Assembly (NCBI RefSeq): GCF_016937615.1
Contig: NZ_JAFHKI010000037.1
Coordinates: forward strand, 1 to 50,105
Source of the DNA: Pseudomonas lactucae
GTDB taxonomy: Bacteria; Pseudomonadota; Gammaproteobacteria; Pseudomonadales; Pseudomonadaceae
DNA: 50,105 nucleotides
Direction: 5' to 3'
The notes under the pieces were generated by a model, which ran no database searches, was not told where the DNA came from, and saw nothing but the letters and a program-made list of their open reading frames with translations. The translations under genes were made by a program, and so were the position numbers. Below are positions 26,829 to 36,277 of this stretch, piece by piece (position 1 is the stretch's first letter; each line of letters opens with the position of its first letter).

Positions 26829-27586
26829 CTCGGCGTCTTGCCAAATTGCTTCTTGAACATGCTGGTAAACGCGCTCGGGCTGTCGTAGCCGAGCGCCAGC
26901 GCTACGTCAATAATCTTCTCCCCCACCGCGATGCGCTCCAATGCCAGCAGCAAACGCGCCTGCTGGCGCCATTGGCCGAAGGTCATGCCGGTTTCCTTGC
27001 GAAACAGGCGCTGGATGGTTTTCTGGTCCAGGTCCAGGCGTTCGCTCCAGTGCGCGACCGTGGAGGCATCGCCGGGGTCCTGTTGCAATGCCAGGCAAAT
27101 GTGCTGGATGCGCGGGTCGGCGGGCTGCGGCAGGGATAGCGGCAAAGCGGGCAACAGGGCCAGTTCGTCGAGGATCAGGTGCATGATCCGCGCATCCCGC
27201 GAGTCCTCGGCATAGGGCGGCTTCAGGCTGACCGAAGCCTTGATCAGCTCACTCAACAATGGCGAGATGCTCACCGCCTTGGTCTCGGTGGGCAGGTTGG
27301 GGAAGCTGTCGGCGCGGACAAACACGCTGCGCATTTTCAGCGGCCCCACGCAACGCAGGGAATGCACGTGCCCGCAGGGCATCCAGAAGCCGCGATTGGG
27401 CGGCACCGTCCACTGGTTCTGCGCCGAATGCACGACCATCACGCCTTCCGTGGCGTAGAGCAGTTGATGCTTCTCGTGACTGTGGTCGGGGATCACCCAG
27501 TTTTCCGGGTAATCGGTGGCCGAACTGATCACGGCCCAATCGCCCTCGTCGATCTCTTGCAGGAATTTATCCAGGGATTTGATCAT
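26813..27586 (-). CDS. AraC-family transcriptional regulator with cupin domain
   Basis: Regulator of 257 residues. An N-terminal cupin (VIPDHSHEKHQLLYA, PPNRGFWMPCGHVHSLR) is followed by two helix-turn-helix motifs (LDLDQKTIQRLFRKETGMTF and VALALGYDSPSAFTSMFKK). The start at 27586 has an AAGGG 5 bases upstream; the frame is open to 27652 without a better site. It is divergent from the Fsr-type exporter at 27732 (145-base gap) and is a good candidate for its regulator. Confidence 0.85.
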   Translation of the reverse strand: MIKSLDKFLQEIDEGDWAVISSATDYPENWVIPDHSHEKHQLLYATEGVMVVHSAQNQWTVPPNRGFWMPCGHVHSLRCVGPLKMRSVFVRADSFPNLPTETKAVSISPLLSELIKASVSLKPPYAEDSRDARIMHLILDELALLPALPLSLPQPADPRIQHICLALQQDPGDASTVAHWSERLDLDQKTIQRLFRKETGMTFGQWRQQARLLLALERIAVGEKIIDVALALGYDSPSAFTSMFKKQFGKTPSHFFK

Positions 27587-27731
27587 TTCGCCCTTTTTGC
27601 GACAGTTGCCGCCCCGATTTCGTGAGACAGGCATTTTGTGCGAATCTAGCATAAACCCCGAAACAATTTGAAATGGGCGGCCGGCTTAAGTACTGGTTGC
27701 CCCTGTTCGCTGCCTTGTATGGAATGCCTGC

Positions 27732-28943
27732 ATGTCGACACTCACCGCGTCACCCGCTGCTGCAACCAGTACACCCCATGTCAGCCCCTTGGTTATGCGC
27801 ATCCTTGGCGCCTGCGCCCTGGCGCACCTGATCAATGACCTGATCCAGGCCGTGCTGCCATCGATCTACCCGATGCTCAAGGCCAACTACGGACTGACGT
27901 TCACCCAGGTGGGGATGATCACCCTGACCTTCCAACTGACCGCCTCGCTGCTGCAACCGTGGATCGGTTACCACACCGACCGCCATCCCAAGCCCTGGCT
28001 GTTGCCCGCCGGCATGGTGTGCACCTTGATCGGCATCCTGATGCTGGCGTTTGTCGGTACGTTCCCGGCGATCCTGCTGGCGGCGGGACTGGTGGGCGTG
28101 GGGTCGTCAACCTTCCACCCGGAAACCTCGCGCGTGGCACGCCTGGCCTCCGGCGGCCGCTATGGCCTGGCGCAGTCGACCTTCCAGGTCGGCGGCAACA
28201 CCGGCAGCGCCTTGGGCCCGCTGCTGGCGGCGGCGATCATCATTCCCTACGGCCAGGGCAATATCGCCTGGTTCGGCCTGTTTGCGGTGTTTGCGATCCT
28301 GGTGCTGTACGGCCTGAGCCGCTGGTACCGCAACCATCTCAACCTGTTCAAGCTCAAGCAAGGCGGCAAGGCCACCCATGGTTTGTCCAAAGGCCGCGTG
28401 ACCTTTGCGCTGGTGGTGCTGGCCGTGCTGGTGTTTTCCAAGTACTTCTATATGTCCAGCCTCACCAGCTATTTCACCTTCTACCTGATCGAAAAGTTCA
28501 GCCTGTCGGTGGCCAGCTCCCAGCTGTACCTGTTCCTGTTTCTCGGCGCCGTGGCCGCGGGCACCTTTTTCGGCGGGCCGATCGGCGACCGCATCGGGCG
28601 CAAGAAAGTCATCTGGTTCTCCATCCTCGGTGCCGCGCCGTTCACCCTGGCCCTGCCCTACGTCGACCTGTTCTGGACCGCCGTGCTCAGCGTGGTGATC
28701 GGCTTTATCCTGGCCTCGGCGTTCTCGGCCATCGTGGTGTTCGCTCAGGAACTGGTACCGGGCAATGTGGGGATGATTGCCGGTGTGTTCTTCGGCCTGA
28801 TGTTCGGTTTCAGCGGGATCGGCGCGGCCCTGCTGGGGTTGCTCGCCGATAACCACGGCATCGAGTACGTCTACAAGCTGTGCTCGTTCCTGCCGCTGGT
28901 GGGCATCCTGACGATCCTGCTGCCGTCGACCAAAGGCGTGTGA
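27732..28943 (+). CDS. Fosmidomycin-resistance-type MFS exporter (Fsr-like)
   Basis: Major facilitator of 403 residues closely following the Fsr pattern: CALAHLINDLIQAVLPSIYP in helix 1, SSTFHPETSRVARLASGGRY in the helix 4-5 region, and QSTFQVGGNTGSALGPLLAA. Expected role: proton-driven efflux of fosmidomycin or similar small molecules across the inner membrane; the native substrate is unknown. It stands alone, divergent from the AraC gene. Confidence 0.85.
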   Translation: MSTLTASPAAATSTPHVSPLVMRILGACALAHLINDLIQAVLPSIYPMLKANYGLTFTQVGMITLTFQLTASLLQPWIGYHTDRHPKPWLLPAGMVCTLIGILMLAFVGTFPAILLAAGLVGVGSSTFHPETSRVARLASGGRYGLAQSTFQVGGNTGSALGPLLAAAIIIPYGQGNIAWFGLFAVFAILVLYGLSRWYRNHLNLFKLKQGGKATHGLSKGRVTFALVVLAVLVFSKYFYMSSLTSYFTFYLIEKFSLSVASSQLYLFLFLGAVAAGTFFGGPIGDRIGRKKVIWFSILGAAPFTLALPYVDLFWTAVLSVVIGFILASAFSAIVVFAQELVPGNVGMIAGVFFGLMFGFSGIGAALLGLLADNHGIEYVYKLCSFLPLVGILTILLPSTKGV

Positions 28944-28950
28944 CCGACCC

Positions 28951-28979
28951 GCTGCGCAGCGCTCTCGCACTGCGCAGCG
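28951..28979. repeat. Short direct repeat of a 10-base palindromic unit
   Basis: CTGCGCAGCG occurs at 28952-28961 and again at 28970-28979; GCTGCGCAGC (28951-28960) is itself a perfect palindrome. It sits just after the Fsr-type stop and could form a hairpin, but no T run follows, so a terminator role is doubtful. Confidence 0.35.
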
Positions 28980-29062
28980 TCACACCGACTAAATCGTGCT
29001 TAAATCCCTGTTTGGCAGCTCCGCGCGCGTCTCTGCGTATCGCCACTTGCAAGGATTACCGC

Positions 29063-30193
29063 ATGCGCCTGTCAGATTTTATCCTTAGCAACCTCGAGCC
29101 GATCCTGCAGGACTGGGAAGATTTCGCCAGCACCATCCAGACTCCGGGCGCCGCCCTGGACCAGGAGGGTCTGCGCGATCACGCCGCGCAGATGCTGCAC
29201 GCCATCGTCCAGGACCTGCGTACCACGCAAACCGTGCAGGAACAGCTGGACAAAGCCCAGGGCCTGGCGCCCCAGGAAGAAGAGGAAACCCCTGCCGAAA
29301 CCCACGCGGTGACACGCCTGATGGCGGGGTTCTCCATCGACCAGATGGTGTCCGAGTACCGTGCGCTGCGCACCAGCGTGCTGCGCCAATGGCTCAAGCA
29401 GATCAAGGGCGGTACGGCACTGGATGTGGAGGACATGAACCGTTTTCATGAAGCCATCGACCAGGCCCTCGCCGAATCCATCGCCAGCTATTCGCGGGCG
29501 GTAGAAGCTTCGCGCAATGTGTTCCTCGGCATTCTCGGTCACGACTTGCGCACACCGCTGGGCGCGATTTTGCTCGGTGCCGACATGCTCAGGCGCTCAC
29601 CATCAGGTGGCGAACGCGATACCCGAGTAGCGACGCAGATCTACACCAGCGTCCAGCGCGCCAGCCAGATCGTCGGCGACCTGCTGGATCTGACGCGCTG
29701 CCAGATGGGCCCCGGCATTCCGGTCAGGCGCACGCAGGTCGACCTGGCGCCGATCTGCGAGCGTATCGTGGCCGAGATCCAGGCGTTCGATCCGCAGGCG
29801 CAGCTGCGGTTTGAGTCACACGCCCCGGTGGCTGGACGGTTCGACGGCGCACGCATGGAGCAGGTGTTCTCCAACCTCATCAGCAACGCCGTGCATCACG
29901 GCGATCGGCACTCACCCATCAAGGTGACGCTGACCGTCACGCAAGACACCTGCGTGTTCAGCGTGCACAACCACGGCAATCCGATCCCGACGGACGTACT
30001 GCCCTTCATTTTCAACCCCATGGGGCGCTTTTCCCAACGTTCGGTGATTGAGCATGGCCCGACCGAAGGCTTGGGGCTGGGTCTGTTTATCGCCTCCGAA
30101 ATCGTCGCGGCCCACCAGGGCTTGATCGAGGTCGAGTCGGACAGCCAACACGGCACCGTGTTTCGTGTGACGGTGCCGCTGGACGGTGCTTGA
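29063..30193 (+). CDS. Orphan sensor histidine kinase
   Basis: Soluble histidine kinase of 376 residues. An all-helical N-terminal sensor region (about 1-145) resembles the RsbRD_N type. The dimerization/phosphoacceptor domain has GHDLRTPLGAI with His160, and the HATPase domain has N box FSNLISNAVHHG and G box EGLGLGLFIASE. It lacks transmembrane segments and a receiver domain, and no response regulator gene is adjacent, so its partner lies elsewhere. AAGGA at 29051-29055 supports the ATG at 29063. The stimulus is unknown. Confidence 0.85.
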   Translation: MRLSDFILSNLEPILQDWEDFASTIQTPGAALDQEGLRDHAAQMLHAIVQDLRTTQTVQEQLDKAQGLAPQEEEETPAETHAVTRLMAGFSIDQMVSEYRALRTSVLRQWLKQIKGGTALDVEDMNRFHEAIDQALAESIASYSRAVEASRNVFLGILGHDLRTPLGAILLGADMLRRSPSGGERDTRVATQIYTSVQRASQIVGDLLDLTRCQMGPGIPVRRTQVDLAPICERIVAEIQAFDPQAQLRFESHAPVAGRFDGARMEQVFSNLISNAVHHGDRHSPIKVTLTVTQDTCVFSVHNHGNPIPTDVLPFIFNPMGRFSQRSVIEHGPTEGLGLGLFIASEIVAAHQGLIEVESDSQHGTVFRVTVPLDGA

Positions 30194-30280
30194 GCGCCTC
30201 AACGGCCATTCGCCAATAATGCTCCGAAGGTGCCTGCGCAACGCCGGCAATCACGGTATTCGGTGGGTGGATAGGACGGG

Positions 30281-30586
30281 TCATTCATCCCGAACCCCGT
30301 TCACCACGATGTAAAGCAATGGCCCCACCGACACAAACACCGCCGTCAACACAAAGTATGGCACCACCGAGGCCACCGACCGCCCTCGCCGCCGTGCATC
30401 CCGGTACATCCAGACACACGCCAGTATCGCCATCAGGTACAGGTCAATCACCACCTGCGCGGTGTCCGGCCGTGACATCAACGCCCATCCAAAGGCCAAC
30501 AGCGATTGCTCGGCGGTGAGCAGCGTAACCAGGGTGTAGAGCGAAAACCCGAGCAAAGCGGCCAGAGCGATAGAGGGTCTGGGCAT
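30281..30586 (-). CDS. DUF2834 family small membrane protein
   Basis: Protein of 101 residues with three predicted helices and the pattern LYLMAILACVWMYRDARRRG followed by PYFVLTAVFVSVGPLLYI, as in DUF2834. The start at 30586 has AAGGA 8 bases upstream. It is divergent from the XRE regulator. Function unknown. Confidence 0.7.
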   Translation of the reverse strand: MPRPSIALAALLGFSLYTLVTLLTAEQSLLAFGWALMSRPDTAQVVIDLYLMAILACVWMYRDARRRGRSVASVVPYFVLTAVFVSVGPLLYIVVNGVRDE

Positions 30587-30669
30587 GGTCTGTTCCTTGA
30601 GGTGATCGAGGCCCACCTTAGTGATAAGGTTTGGCCCCTCGCAATGACCTCGGAGGTCATCGACACGCC

Positions 30670-31458
30670 ATGGACAACCCTGTTACCGCCGGCGAATACC
30701 TGCGCCAGTTACGCCGACAGGCCACGTTGAGCCAACGCGACCTGGCCTTGATCACTGGGGTTTCCCAGCGCCATCTCAGCTGCATCGAGACCGGCCGCGC
30801 CAAGGCTGGCGCGGCTACCTTGCACACGCTGTTGACGGCACTGGACACACCACTGGAATACGCCAACCGCGTGTTCCTCGCCGCCGGTTACGCCCCCCGC
30901 TACACCACCACCCCGCTCGCCTCGCCGGCCATGGCTGCGATTCGCGAAGCGCTCAGCCATGTGCTGCACGCCAATAACCCCGCGCCGGCGATCCTGTTGG
31001 GCAGCGAGTGGCAGGTGCTGGCGGCGAACGCCGGCACCGCTGTGCTGTTTGAGTTGGTAGGGATCCCGGCGCAGGCGGCCGATGGTCTGAACCTGCTGAC
31101 TACCTTGCTGCAGCCGGGCGGCCTGGGTGATCACCTGCTCAACGCCGAAGAGATCCGCACCCTGGCCTGGCAACGGGCAACCCGCGAAGCGCTGAGCAAT
31201 CCGGGACTGGCCGCGTTGCTGGCGAACCTGCCGCAGCCCACCCACACCGAATTGCCCGATGAAATGCCGCCGCTGGTACTCACACGCATCCGCTCAAGCC
31301 GGGGCGAGTTCAGCTTTCTGTCGACCTTCACCACCTTCGGTATGCCTCAGGACATCACCCTGACCTCGTTGCGCATCGAGCACCTGATTCCCGCAGACGA
31401 CGCGACCTGGCAGGTGATGCGCGGCGCCTACGCCGATTATGCCGCGCTGGTTTTGTGA
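30670..31458 (+). CDS. XRE-family regulator with MmyB-like ligand domain
   Basis: Protein of 262 residues. A Cro/CI-type helix-turn-helix at about 10-65 (SQRDLALITGVSQRHLSCIE) is followed by an MmyB-like domain (LGSEWQVLAANAGTAVLFEL). The ATG at 30670 was chosen because translation from it begins at the usual EYLRQLRRQATLSQRD N-terminus; an earlier in-frame start at 30631 is possible. It lies 56 bases before the amidase gene on the same strand and may be co-transcribed with or regulate it. Confidence 0.8.
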   Translation: MDNPVTAGEYLRQLRRQATLSQRDLALITGVSQRHLSCIETGRAKAGAATLHTLLTALDTPLEYANRVFLAAGYAPRYTTTPLASPAMAAIREALSHVLHANNPAPAILLGSEWQVLAANAGTAVLFELVGIPAQAADGLNLLTTLLQPGGLGDHLLNAEEIRTLAWQRATREALSNPGLAALLANLPQPTHTELPDEMPPLVLTRIRSSRGEFSFLSTFTTFGMPQDITLTSLRIEHLIPADDATWQVMRGAYADYAALVL

Positions 31459-31514
31459 AATATCTGTACGTAGACTGCGGGGATATCACAACTGAAGGCG
31501 GCGAAGAAAACGTC

Positions 31515-33220
31515 ATGCAAGTTACCGAAGTCTCCATTGCCCAATTGCGCGCTGCGCTTGAATCCGGCCAGACCACCGCGGTTGAACTGGTCAAGGCTTA
31601 CCTGGCCAGGATCGATGCCTACGACGGCCCGCAGACCGCCACCGCGTTGAATGCCGTGGTGGTGCGCAACCCGCAGGCCCTTGAAGAAGCCGAGGCGTCC
31701 GATGCGCGCCGCGCCAAGGGCGAAATCCTGGGGCCATTGGACGGTATTCCCTACACCGCCAAAGACAGCTACTTGGTCAAAGGCCTGACCGCGGCCTCCG
31801 GCAGCCCGGCGTTTGCCAAGCTCGTTGCGCATCGCGACGCCTTCACCATCGAACGCCTGCGGGCCGGCGGCGCGATCTGCCTGGGCAAGACCAATATGCC
31901 GCCGATGGCCAACGGCGGTATGCAGCGCGGCGTGTATGGCCGCGCCGAAAGCCCCTACAACGCCCGCTACCTCACCGCGCCGTTTGCCTCTGGCTCGTCC
32001 AATGGCGCTGGCACCGCAACGGCGGCCAGCTTTGCCGCGTTCGGTCTGGCGGAAGAAACCTGGTCGAGCGGACGTGGCCCGGCGTCCAACAATGGCCTGT
32101 GCGCCTATACCCCGTCGCGCGGGGTGATTTCGGTGCGCGGCAACTGGCCGTTGACTCCGACCATGGACGTGGTGGTGCCGTTCGCGCGCACCATGGCCGA
32201 CCTGCTGGAAGTGCTCGACGTGGTGGTCGCCGAAGACCCGGACACCCGTGGTGACCTGTGGCGCCTGCAACCCTGGGTGCCGATCCCCAGCGTCGCCTCG
32301 GTGCGCCCGGCTTCTTATGCCGAGCTGGCTGTCGGCGCTAAAGCCCTCGCCGGTAAACGCTTCGGCGTGCCGCGCATGTACATCAATGCCGACCCCGACG
32401 CCGGCACCAGCGAACACCCCGGCATCGGCGGGCCGACCGGGCAGAAGATCAACACCCGCGCCAGCGTGATCGACTTGTGGCAAGCCGCGCGCCAGGCGCT
32501 GGAAGCTGCCGGCGCCAACGTCATTGAAGTGGACTTCCCGCTGGTGTCCAACTGCGAAGGCGACCGTCCCGCGCGCCGACGGTATTTACCCGTGGTTTGG
32601 TGTCCAAGGAATTCCTGCACGATGAGTTATGGGAACTGTCAGCCTGGGCGTTCGACGATTTCCTGCGCGCCAACAACGACCCGGCGCTCAATCGCCTGGC
32701 GGATGTGGACGGCCCGCAGATTTTCCCCCACGACCCCGGCACCCTGCCCAACCGCGAAGACGACCTCGCCGCCGGCATGGACGAGTACGTGCGCATGGCG
32801 CAGCGCGGCATCACGCCGTGGAACGATATCAGCAGCCTTCCCGACGGCCTGCACGGCCTGGAGCAAACCCGGCGCATCGACCTGGAAGACTGGATGGACA
32901 CACTGGGCCTGGACGCGGTGCTCTTCCCCACCGTCGCCGACGTCGGCCCGGCGGACGCCGACGTGAACGAAGCCAGCGCCGACATTGCCTGGAGCAACGG
33001 CATCTGGGTGGCCAACGGCAACCTCGCCATCCGCCACCTGGGCGTGCCCACCGTCACCGTGCCGATGGGCGTGATGGCGGATATCGGCATGCCGGTGGGG
33101 CTGACGTTTGCCGGGCGTGCTTATGATGATTCGGCGTTGTTGCGTTTTGCGGCGGCGTTTGAAGCGACCGGCAGCAAGCGCCTGGTGCCACCGCGCACAC
33201 CGCCGTTGGCAGAGGAATAA
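31515..33220 (+). CDS. Amidase-signature family hydrolase (one-base frameshift)
   Basis: Cytoplasmic amidase-signature enzyme hydrolysing a C-N amide bond; substrate unknown. The Ser-Ser-Lys triad region is visible: Lys in GIPYTAKDSY, the cis-Ser in FASGSSNGAGTA, and the nucleophilic Ser in EETWSSGRGPASNNG. The frame from the ATG at 31515 goes wrong at about 32568-32575, after SNCEGDRP, and resumes in another frame as APTVFTRGLVSKEF. One missing base restores 568 residues with a normal C-terminus. The start at 31455 lacks family sequence, so 31515 is preferred. Confidence 0.82.
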
Positions 33221-33237
33221 ACGCGATCCGCAGGTGT

Positions 33238-33275
33238 GCGGGCTTGCCTGCGATGGGCAGGGGTATCTACACAGG
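33238..33275. repeat. Degenerate REP-like sequence
   Basis: GCGGGCTTGCCTGCGATGGG resembles a single REP unit and is followed by GGTATCTACACA, the same half element seen at 4188-4250. It lies between convergent amidase and CPBP genes. Confidence 0.4.
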
Positions 33276-33292
33276 CTTGAGTGGATTTCAAA

Positions 33293-34027
33293 TCAGCTGC
33301 TATAGGGCACGGCAATCAACAGGATTGCCGTACCGTGGGTCAGCGTTGACGCCAGCACACCGTAGCGCATACCCACCAAGGCGCAGGCCAACCCCTCCAG
33401 CAGGGTAAACAGCAACACTGGCCACCCCAACTGAGTAACACTCAGCGCCAGGAAGGCATGGCAAGCCGCGAAGGCCACGCCACTGATCAAGGCAGCCCTG
33501 AGGGGTTTCACCTGCTGCTCGAGATAGCCCTGCAAAAAACCGCGAAACAGCACCTCTTCCAACGCGTTGGCGCCATAGACCAGCACCACCATGCCGGGCA
33601 ACCACGCCCAGTAACCGGGGATCGCCGCGCCATCGATCGCCTGATAAAGCCGCAGCGGCACGCCAATCAGACAGCCGACCGCCAGGCCAACCACCACGCC
33701 TGCCAGTCCACGCCCTTTGACCCACACAACCAGTCGCCACAATTCGGGCGCCACCCCTGCAAGCAACACAATCAATAGCAGCGCCAGGCAACCCAATGCG
33801 CCCAACACAAGGGTATTGGCCGAAAAGGCGATCTGTAGGTCGCTGCCGAGCGCCCACAGCCCCAACGGCGTCATCGCATCGCGCATCAGCACAAACGCCG
33901 CCAGCAAGATCAGGATACGCATCGCCGCCAATGAGCGTGGCGTAAGCGCCCACCACACGCCAAATAACAGCAGGCCAGGCAGCAGATGAAGAAGGTAGTT
34001 GACCAGCACGCCGAGGGCGGACGTCAT
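33293..34027 (-). CDS. CPBP-family intramembrane protease
   Basis: Polytopic inner-membrane protein of 244 residues with the CPBP (Abi, Rce1-like) motifs EEVLFRG and FAACHAF, which supply the catalytic Glu and His. The third motif expected near LTHGTAIL lacks the usual Asn. The start at 34027 overlaps the stop of the upstream DUF6434 gene by one base (TGATG), so expression is coupled. Substrate unknown. Some CPBP proteins give bacteriocin self-immunity, but no bacteriocin gene is visible here. Confidence 0.78.
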   Translation of the reverse strand: MTSALGVLVNYLLHLLPGLLLFGVWWALTPRSLAAMRILILLAAFVLMRDAMTPLGLWALGSDLQIAFSANTLVLGALGCLALLLIVLLAGVAPELWRLVVWVKGRGLAGVVVGLAVGCLIGVPLRLYQAIDGAAIPGYWAWLPGMVVLVYGANALEEVLFRGFLQGYLEQQVKPLRAALISGVAFAACHAFLALSVTQLGWPVLLFTLLEGLACALVGMRYGVLASTLTHGTAILLIAVPYSS

Positions 34028-34245
34028 CACGCCCCTGAGTCCGCATTGCGACGTAGCCACTCATCCACCACGTCACCCAGCGTCTTGGGCGTTTCGTCGC
34101 GAATCCACGCCATGAACGGGCGATCGAATTTGAACGTGGGGCCACAGTGCAAAAGCATGAAGCGGCGTACGTTCTGGGTATTTTTATAGCCAGGGGTCAC
34201 CGGCGTGGCGCGGGTGATGGGGTTGCTGTGCCAGTCAAAATCCAT
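34027..34245 (-). CDS. DUF6434 family small protein
   Basis: Small soluble protein of 72 residues with the DUF6434 pattern FDWHSNPIT, YKNTQNVRRFM and DEWLRRNAD. In other bacteria this domain is often attached to a SAP domain; here it stands alone. It is translationally coupled to the CPBP protease gene. Function unknown. Confidence 0.7.
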   Translation of the reverse strand: MDFDWHSNPITRATPVTPGYKNTQNVRRFMLLHCGPTFKFDRPFMAWIRDETPKTLGDVVDEWLRRNADSGA

Positions 34246-34426
34246 TTGTGTGCTCGGGCAGTTTTAATCTCGGCACCAGCATAGCCAGTGGCCAGATCGT
34301 CAGGAAGTGCCAGCACTGGCTTTGATGAAAATTCTCAGTGTGTTGAGACATCGTACAAGAATAAAAAACGCGACTTTACCGGTTATTTCAAATTTTACTT
34401 TCCTTCTAACAATAAAATATTGCATG

Positions 34427-34439
34427 GTTGTACGACGAC
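34427..34439. promoter_or_regulatory. 13-base element shared with the hexuronate permease promoter
   Basis: GTTGTACGACGAC lies 41 bases before the NTF2-like gene and is an exact reverse-complement copy of 18581-18593. Both copies are in AT-richer upstream regions. A common GntR-type regulator is possible; a chance match cannot be excluded. Confidence 0.3.
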
Positions 34440-34480
34440 CAAAACGGTCGCACACCCCCAACAACAATAAGGAACCCTCC

Positions 34481-34906
34481 ATGCAAAACGTCAAAGCGCT
34501 GATCGGTTTTCTGTGCCTGTTCAGCGGCTACGTGGCCGCCGCTCCTGCCGATCAAGACGTCGCCCAAGCGGTCGACCACCTGACCCAAGCCATGCTGCAT
34601 AAAGACATCAAACAGCTGCAGGCCCTCACCGCCGAGAAGCTGACTTACGGCCACTCCAGCGGCAAGATCCAGAACAAACAGGAGTTCATTGCCGATATCG
34701 AGACCGGTCGCAGTGGCTTCAAGACCCTGGAAATGCAAAAACAGACCATCACTCTGCAAGGCGATACCGCCCTGGTGCGCAACCACTTTCATGCCCAGGC
34801 GGTAAACAGTGGCGTCGAAGTGCCCACCGACATCGAGAACTTTCAGGTCTGGCAGAAGCAGAAAGGCCACTGGCTGTTGATCGGTCGCCAGGCGTTCAAA
34901 TTCTGA
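34481..34906 (+). CDS. Exported NTF2-like (SnoaL/DUF4440) protein
   Basis: Protein of 141 residues with an N-terminal signal peptide (cleavage after VAAA, about residue 20) and a cone-shaped NTF2-like fold: a helical start (DVAQAVDHLTQAMLHKD) then curved strands (TLQGDTALVRNHFHAQ, DIENFQVWQKQKGHWLLIGR). AAGGA at 34469-34473 supports the start. Periplasmic; catalytic or binding role unknown. Confidence 0.75.
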   Translation: MQNVKALIGFLCLFSGYVAAAPADQDVAQAVDHLTQAMLHKDIKQLQALTAEKLTYGHSSGKIQNKQEFIADIETGRSGFKTLEMQKQTITLQGDTALVRNHFHAQAVNSGVEVPTDIENFQVWQKQKGHWLLIGRQAFKF

Positions 34907-34918
34907 TCGTCAGCGAGA

Positions 34919-36259
34919 TCACCACGCCACCCCTTGGCGCACCTTGAGCAACGCCCCGCGCAGCGCCTGCATGTCCACCGAGCCCAAGGCCAGGCGCAGT
35001 GCGTGGGGCACATGGGCCGAGACGGCGAATGGCTCGGCGGTGGACACGCACACCCCCTCGCGCTGCAGGGCCATGGCGACTTGATCGGCGCGGGCGTCCT
35101 CCGCCAACGGCAACCACAAAAAGTAGGATGACGGGTGGCTGATGTACGTCAGCCCCTTCAGCACCTGCGCCGCCAACGCCTGACGCGCCTGGGCGTCCTG
35201 GCGCTTTTGCGCCTCCAACTGCGCCACCGTGCCATCTTCGAGCCAGGCCACCGCAATGGCACTCATCACACCGGGCACGTTCCAGGTGGTGGCCATGATC
35301 GCGCGCTCAAGCTGTTTTACCCAGGCAATCGGCGCGGCGACAAACCCCACCCGCAGCCCGGTGGCGACACTCTTCGACAACCCGCCCACATACACCGTGC
35401 GCTCCGGTGCCAGGCTCGCCAGCGGTGGCGGTGCGTCTTCGGCCAGAAAGGCGTAGGCCGCATCCTCGATGATCATCAGGTTATGCTGACGGGCGATGGC
35501 GACCAGTCGTTCGCGCTGCGCCAGGTCCATGACCCAACCCAATGGGTTGTGCAAGGTCGGCATGCTGTACACCGCGCGCACCGGGCGCTTGCGACACAGG
35601 GCGTGCAAGCAATCCAGGTCCGGCCCCTGAGCGGTCACGGGGATGGCGACGATTTCCAGGTGCAGGGTCTCGGCCAGCACCTTGAACCCCGAATACGTCA
35701 ACGCGTCCACGGCGATCACATCCCCCGGCTTGAGCAGCGCCATCAAGGTCACCGCCAAACCATGCTGGGCGCCGCCGACCACCAGCACCTGCGCGGCCTC
35801 CACACTCAGACCCCGGCATGACAAGTGCCGAGCCATCGCCACACGCTCATGCAAACGACCGGCATGGGGTTGATAACGCAGCAGTGCCTCCAGGTCGCCG
35901 GACAGCGCCAACTGGCGCAACGCCGTGCGCAGCAACTCGGCCTGGCCCGGCAACGCGGGGTAATTAAAGTTGAGGTCGAGCATGCCGGCCGCCACCGCCA
36001 TCTGCCCGCTGCCCTGCCCCGGCGGCAGCGAGATCTCGCGCACAAAGGTGCCACGCCCGGTTTCACCGCTGACCAGGCCCATGGCCGCCAGCTCCGTGTA
36101 CACGCGACTGGCGGTGACCAGGGCCAGGCCATGCTCGGCCGCTAATTGGCGATGAGTGGGCAGACGCGTGCCGGCGGGCGTTTGCCCCGAGCGGATGGCT
36201 TCGGCAAAGGCGTCAACCAGCCGTTTGTAGCGGGCGCGGGGCATGGGCACTGTATCCAT
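34919..36259 (-). CDS. MocR/PdxR-type GntR regulator with aminotransferase domain
   Basis: Protein of 446 residues. An N-terminal winged helix of the GntR family (GTRLPTHRQLAAEHGLALVT) is joined by a linker to a class I aminotransferase-like domain. The PLP-binding Lys is in GGLSKSVATGLRVGF. Such regulators bind PLP or an amino-containing ligand and usually control the divergent gene, here the EamA exporter at 36336. An inverted repeat at 36260-36277 directly upstream of its start is a likely binding site. ATG 36259 is used; 36244 is an alternative. Confidence 0.88.
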   Translation of the reverse strand: MDTVPMPRARYKRLVDAFAEAIRSGQTPAGTRLPTHRQLAAEHGLALVTASRVYTELAAMGLVSGETGRGTFVREISLPPGQGSGQMAVAAGMLDLNFNYPALPGQAELLRTALRQLALSGDLEALLRYQPHAGRLHERVAMARHLSCRGLSVEAAQVLVVGGAQHGLAVTLMALLKPGDVIAVDALTYSGFKVLAETLHLEIVAIPVTAQGPDLDCLHALCRKRPVRAVYSMPTLHNPLGWVMDLAQRERLVAIARQHNLMIIEDAAYAFLAEDAPPPLASLAPERTVYVGGLSKSVATGLRVGFVAAPIAWVKQLERAIMATTWNVPGVMSAIAVAWLEDGTVAQLEAQKRQDAQARQALAAQVLKGLTYISHPSSYFLWLPLAEDARADQVAMALQREGVCVSTAEPFAVSAHVPHALRLALGSVDMQALRGALLKVRQGVAW

Positions 36260-36277
36260 GACAATTTTTTGATTGTC
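36260..36277. promoter_or_regulatory. Candidate MocR operator between regulator and exporter
   Basis: GACAAT (36260-36265) and ATTGTC (36272-36277) form an inverted repeat next to the regulator start, followed by further AATC steps to about 36290. Position in a 76-base divergent gap suits autoregulation and control of the exporter gene. Confidence 0.45.

Noticed and set aside
28951..28979. Terminator after the Fsr-type gene
   Set aside because: Palindromic unit without a following T run.
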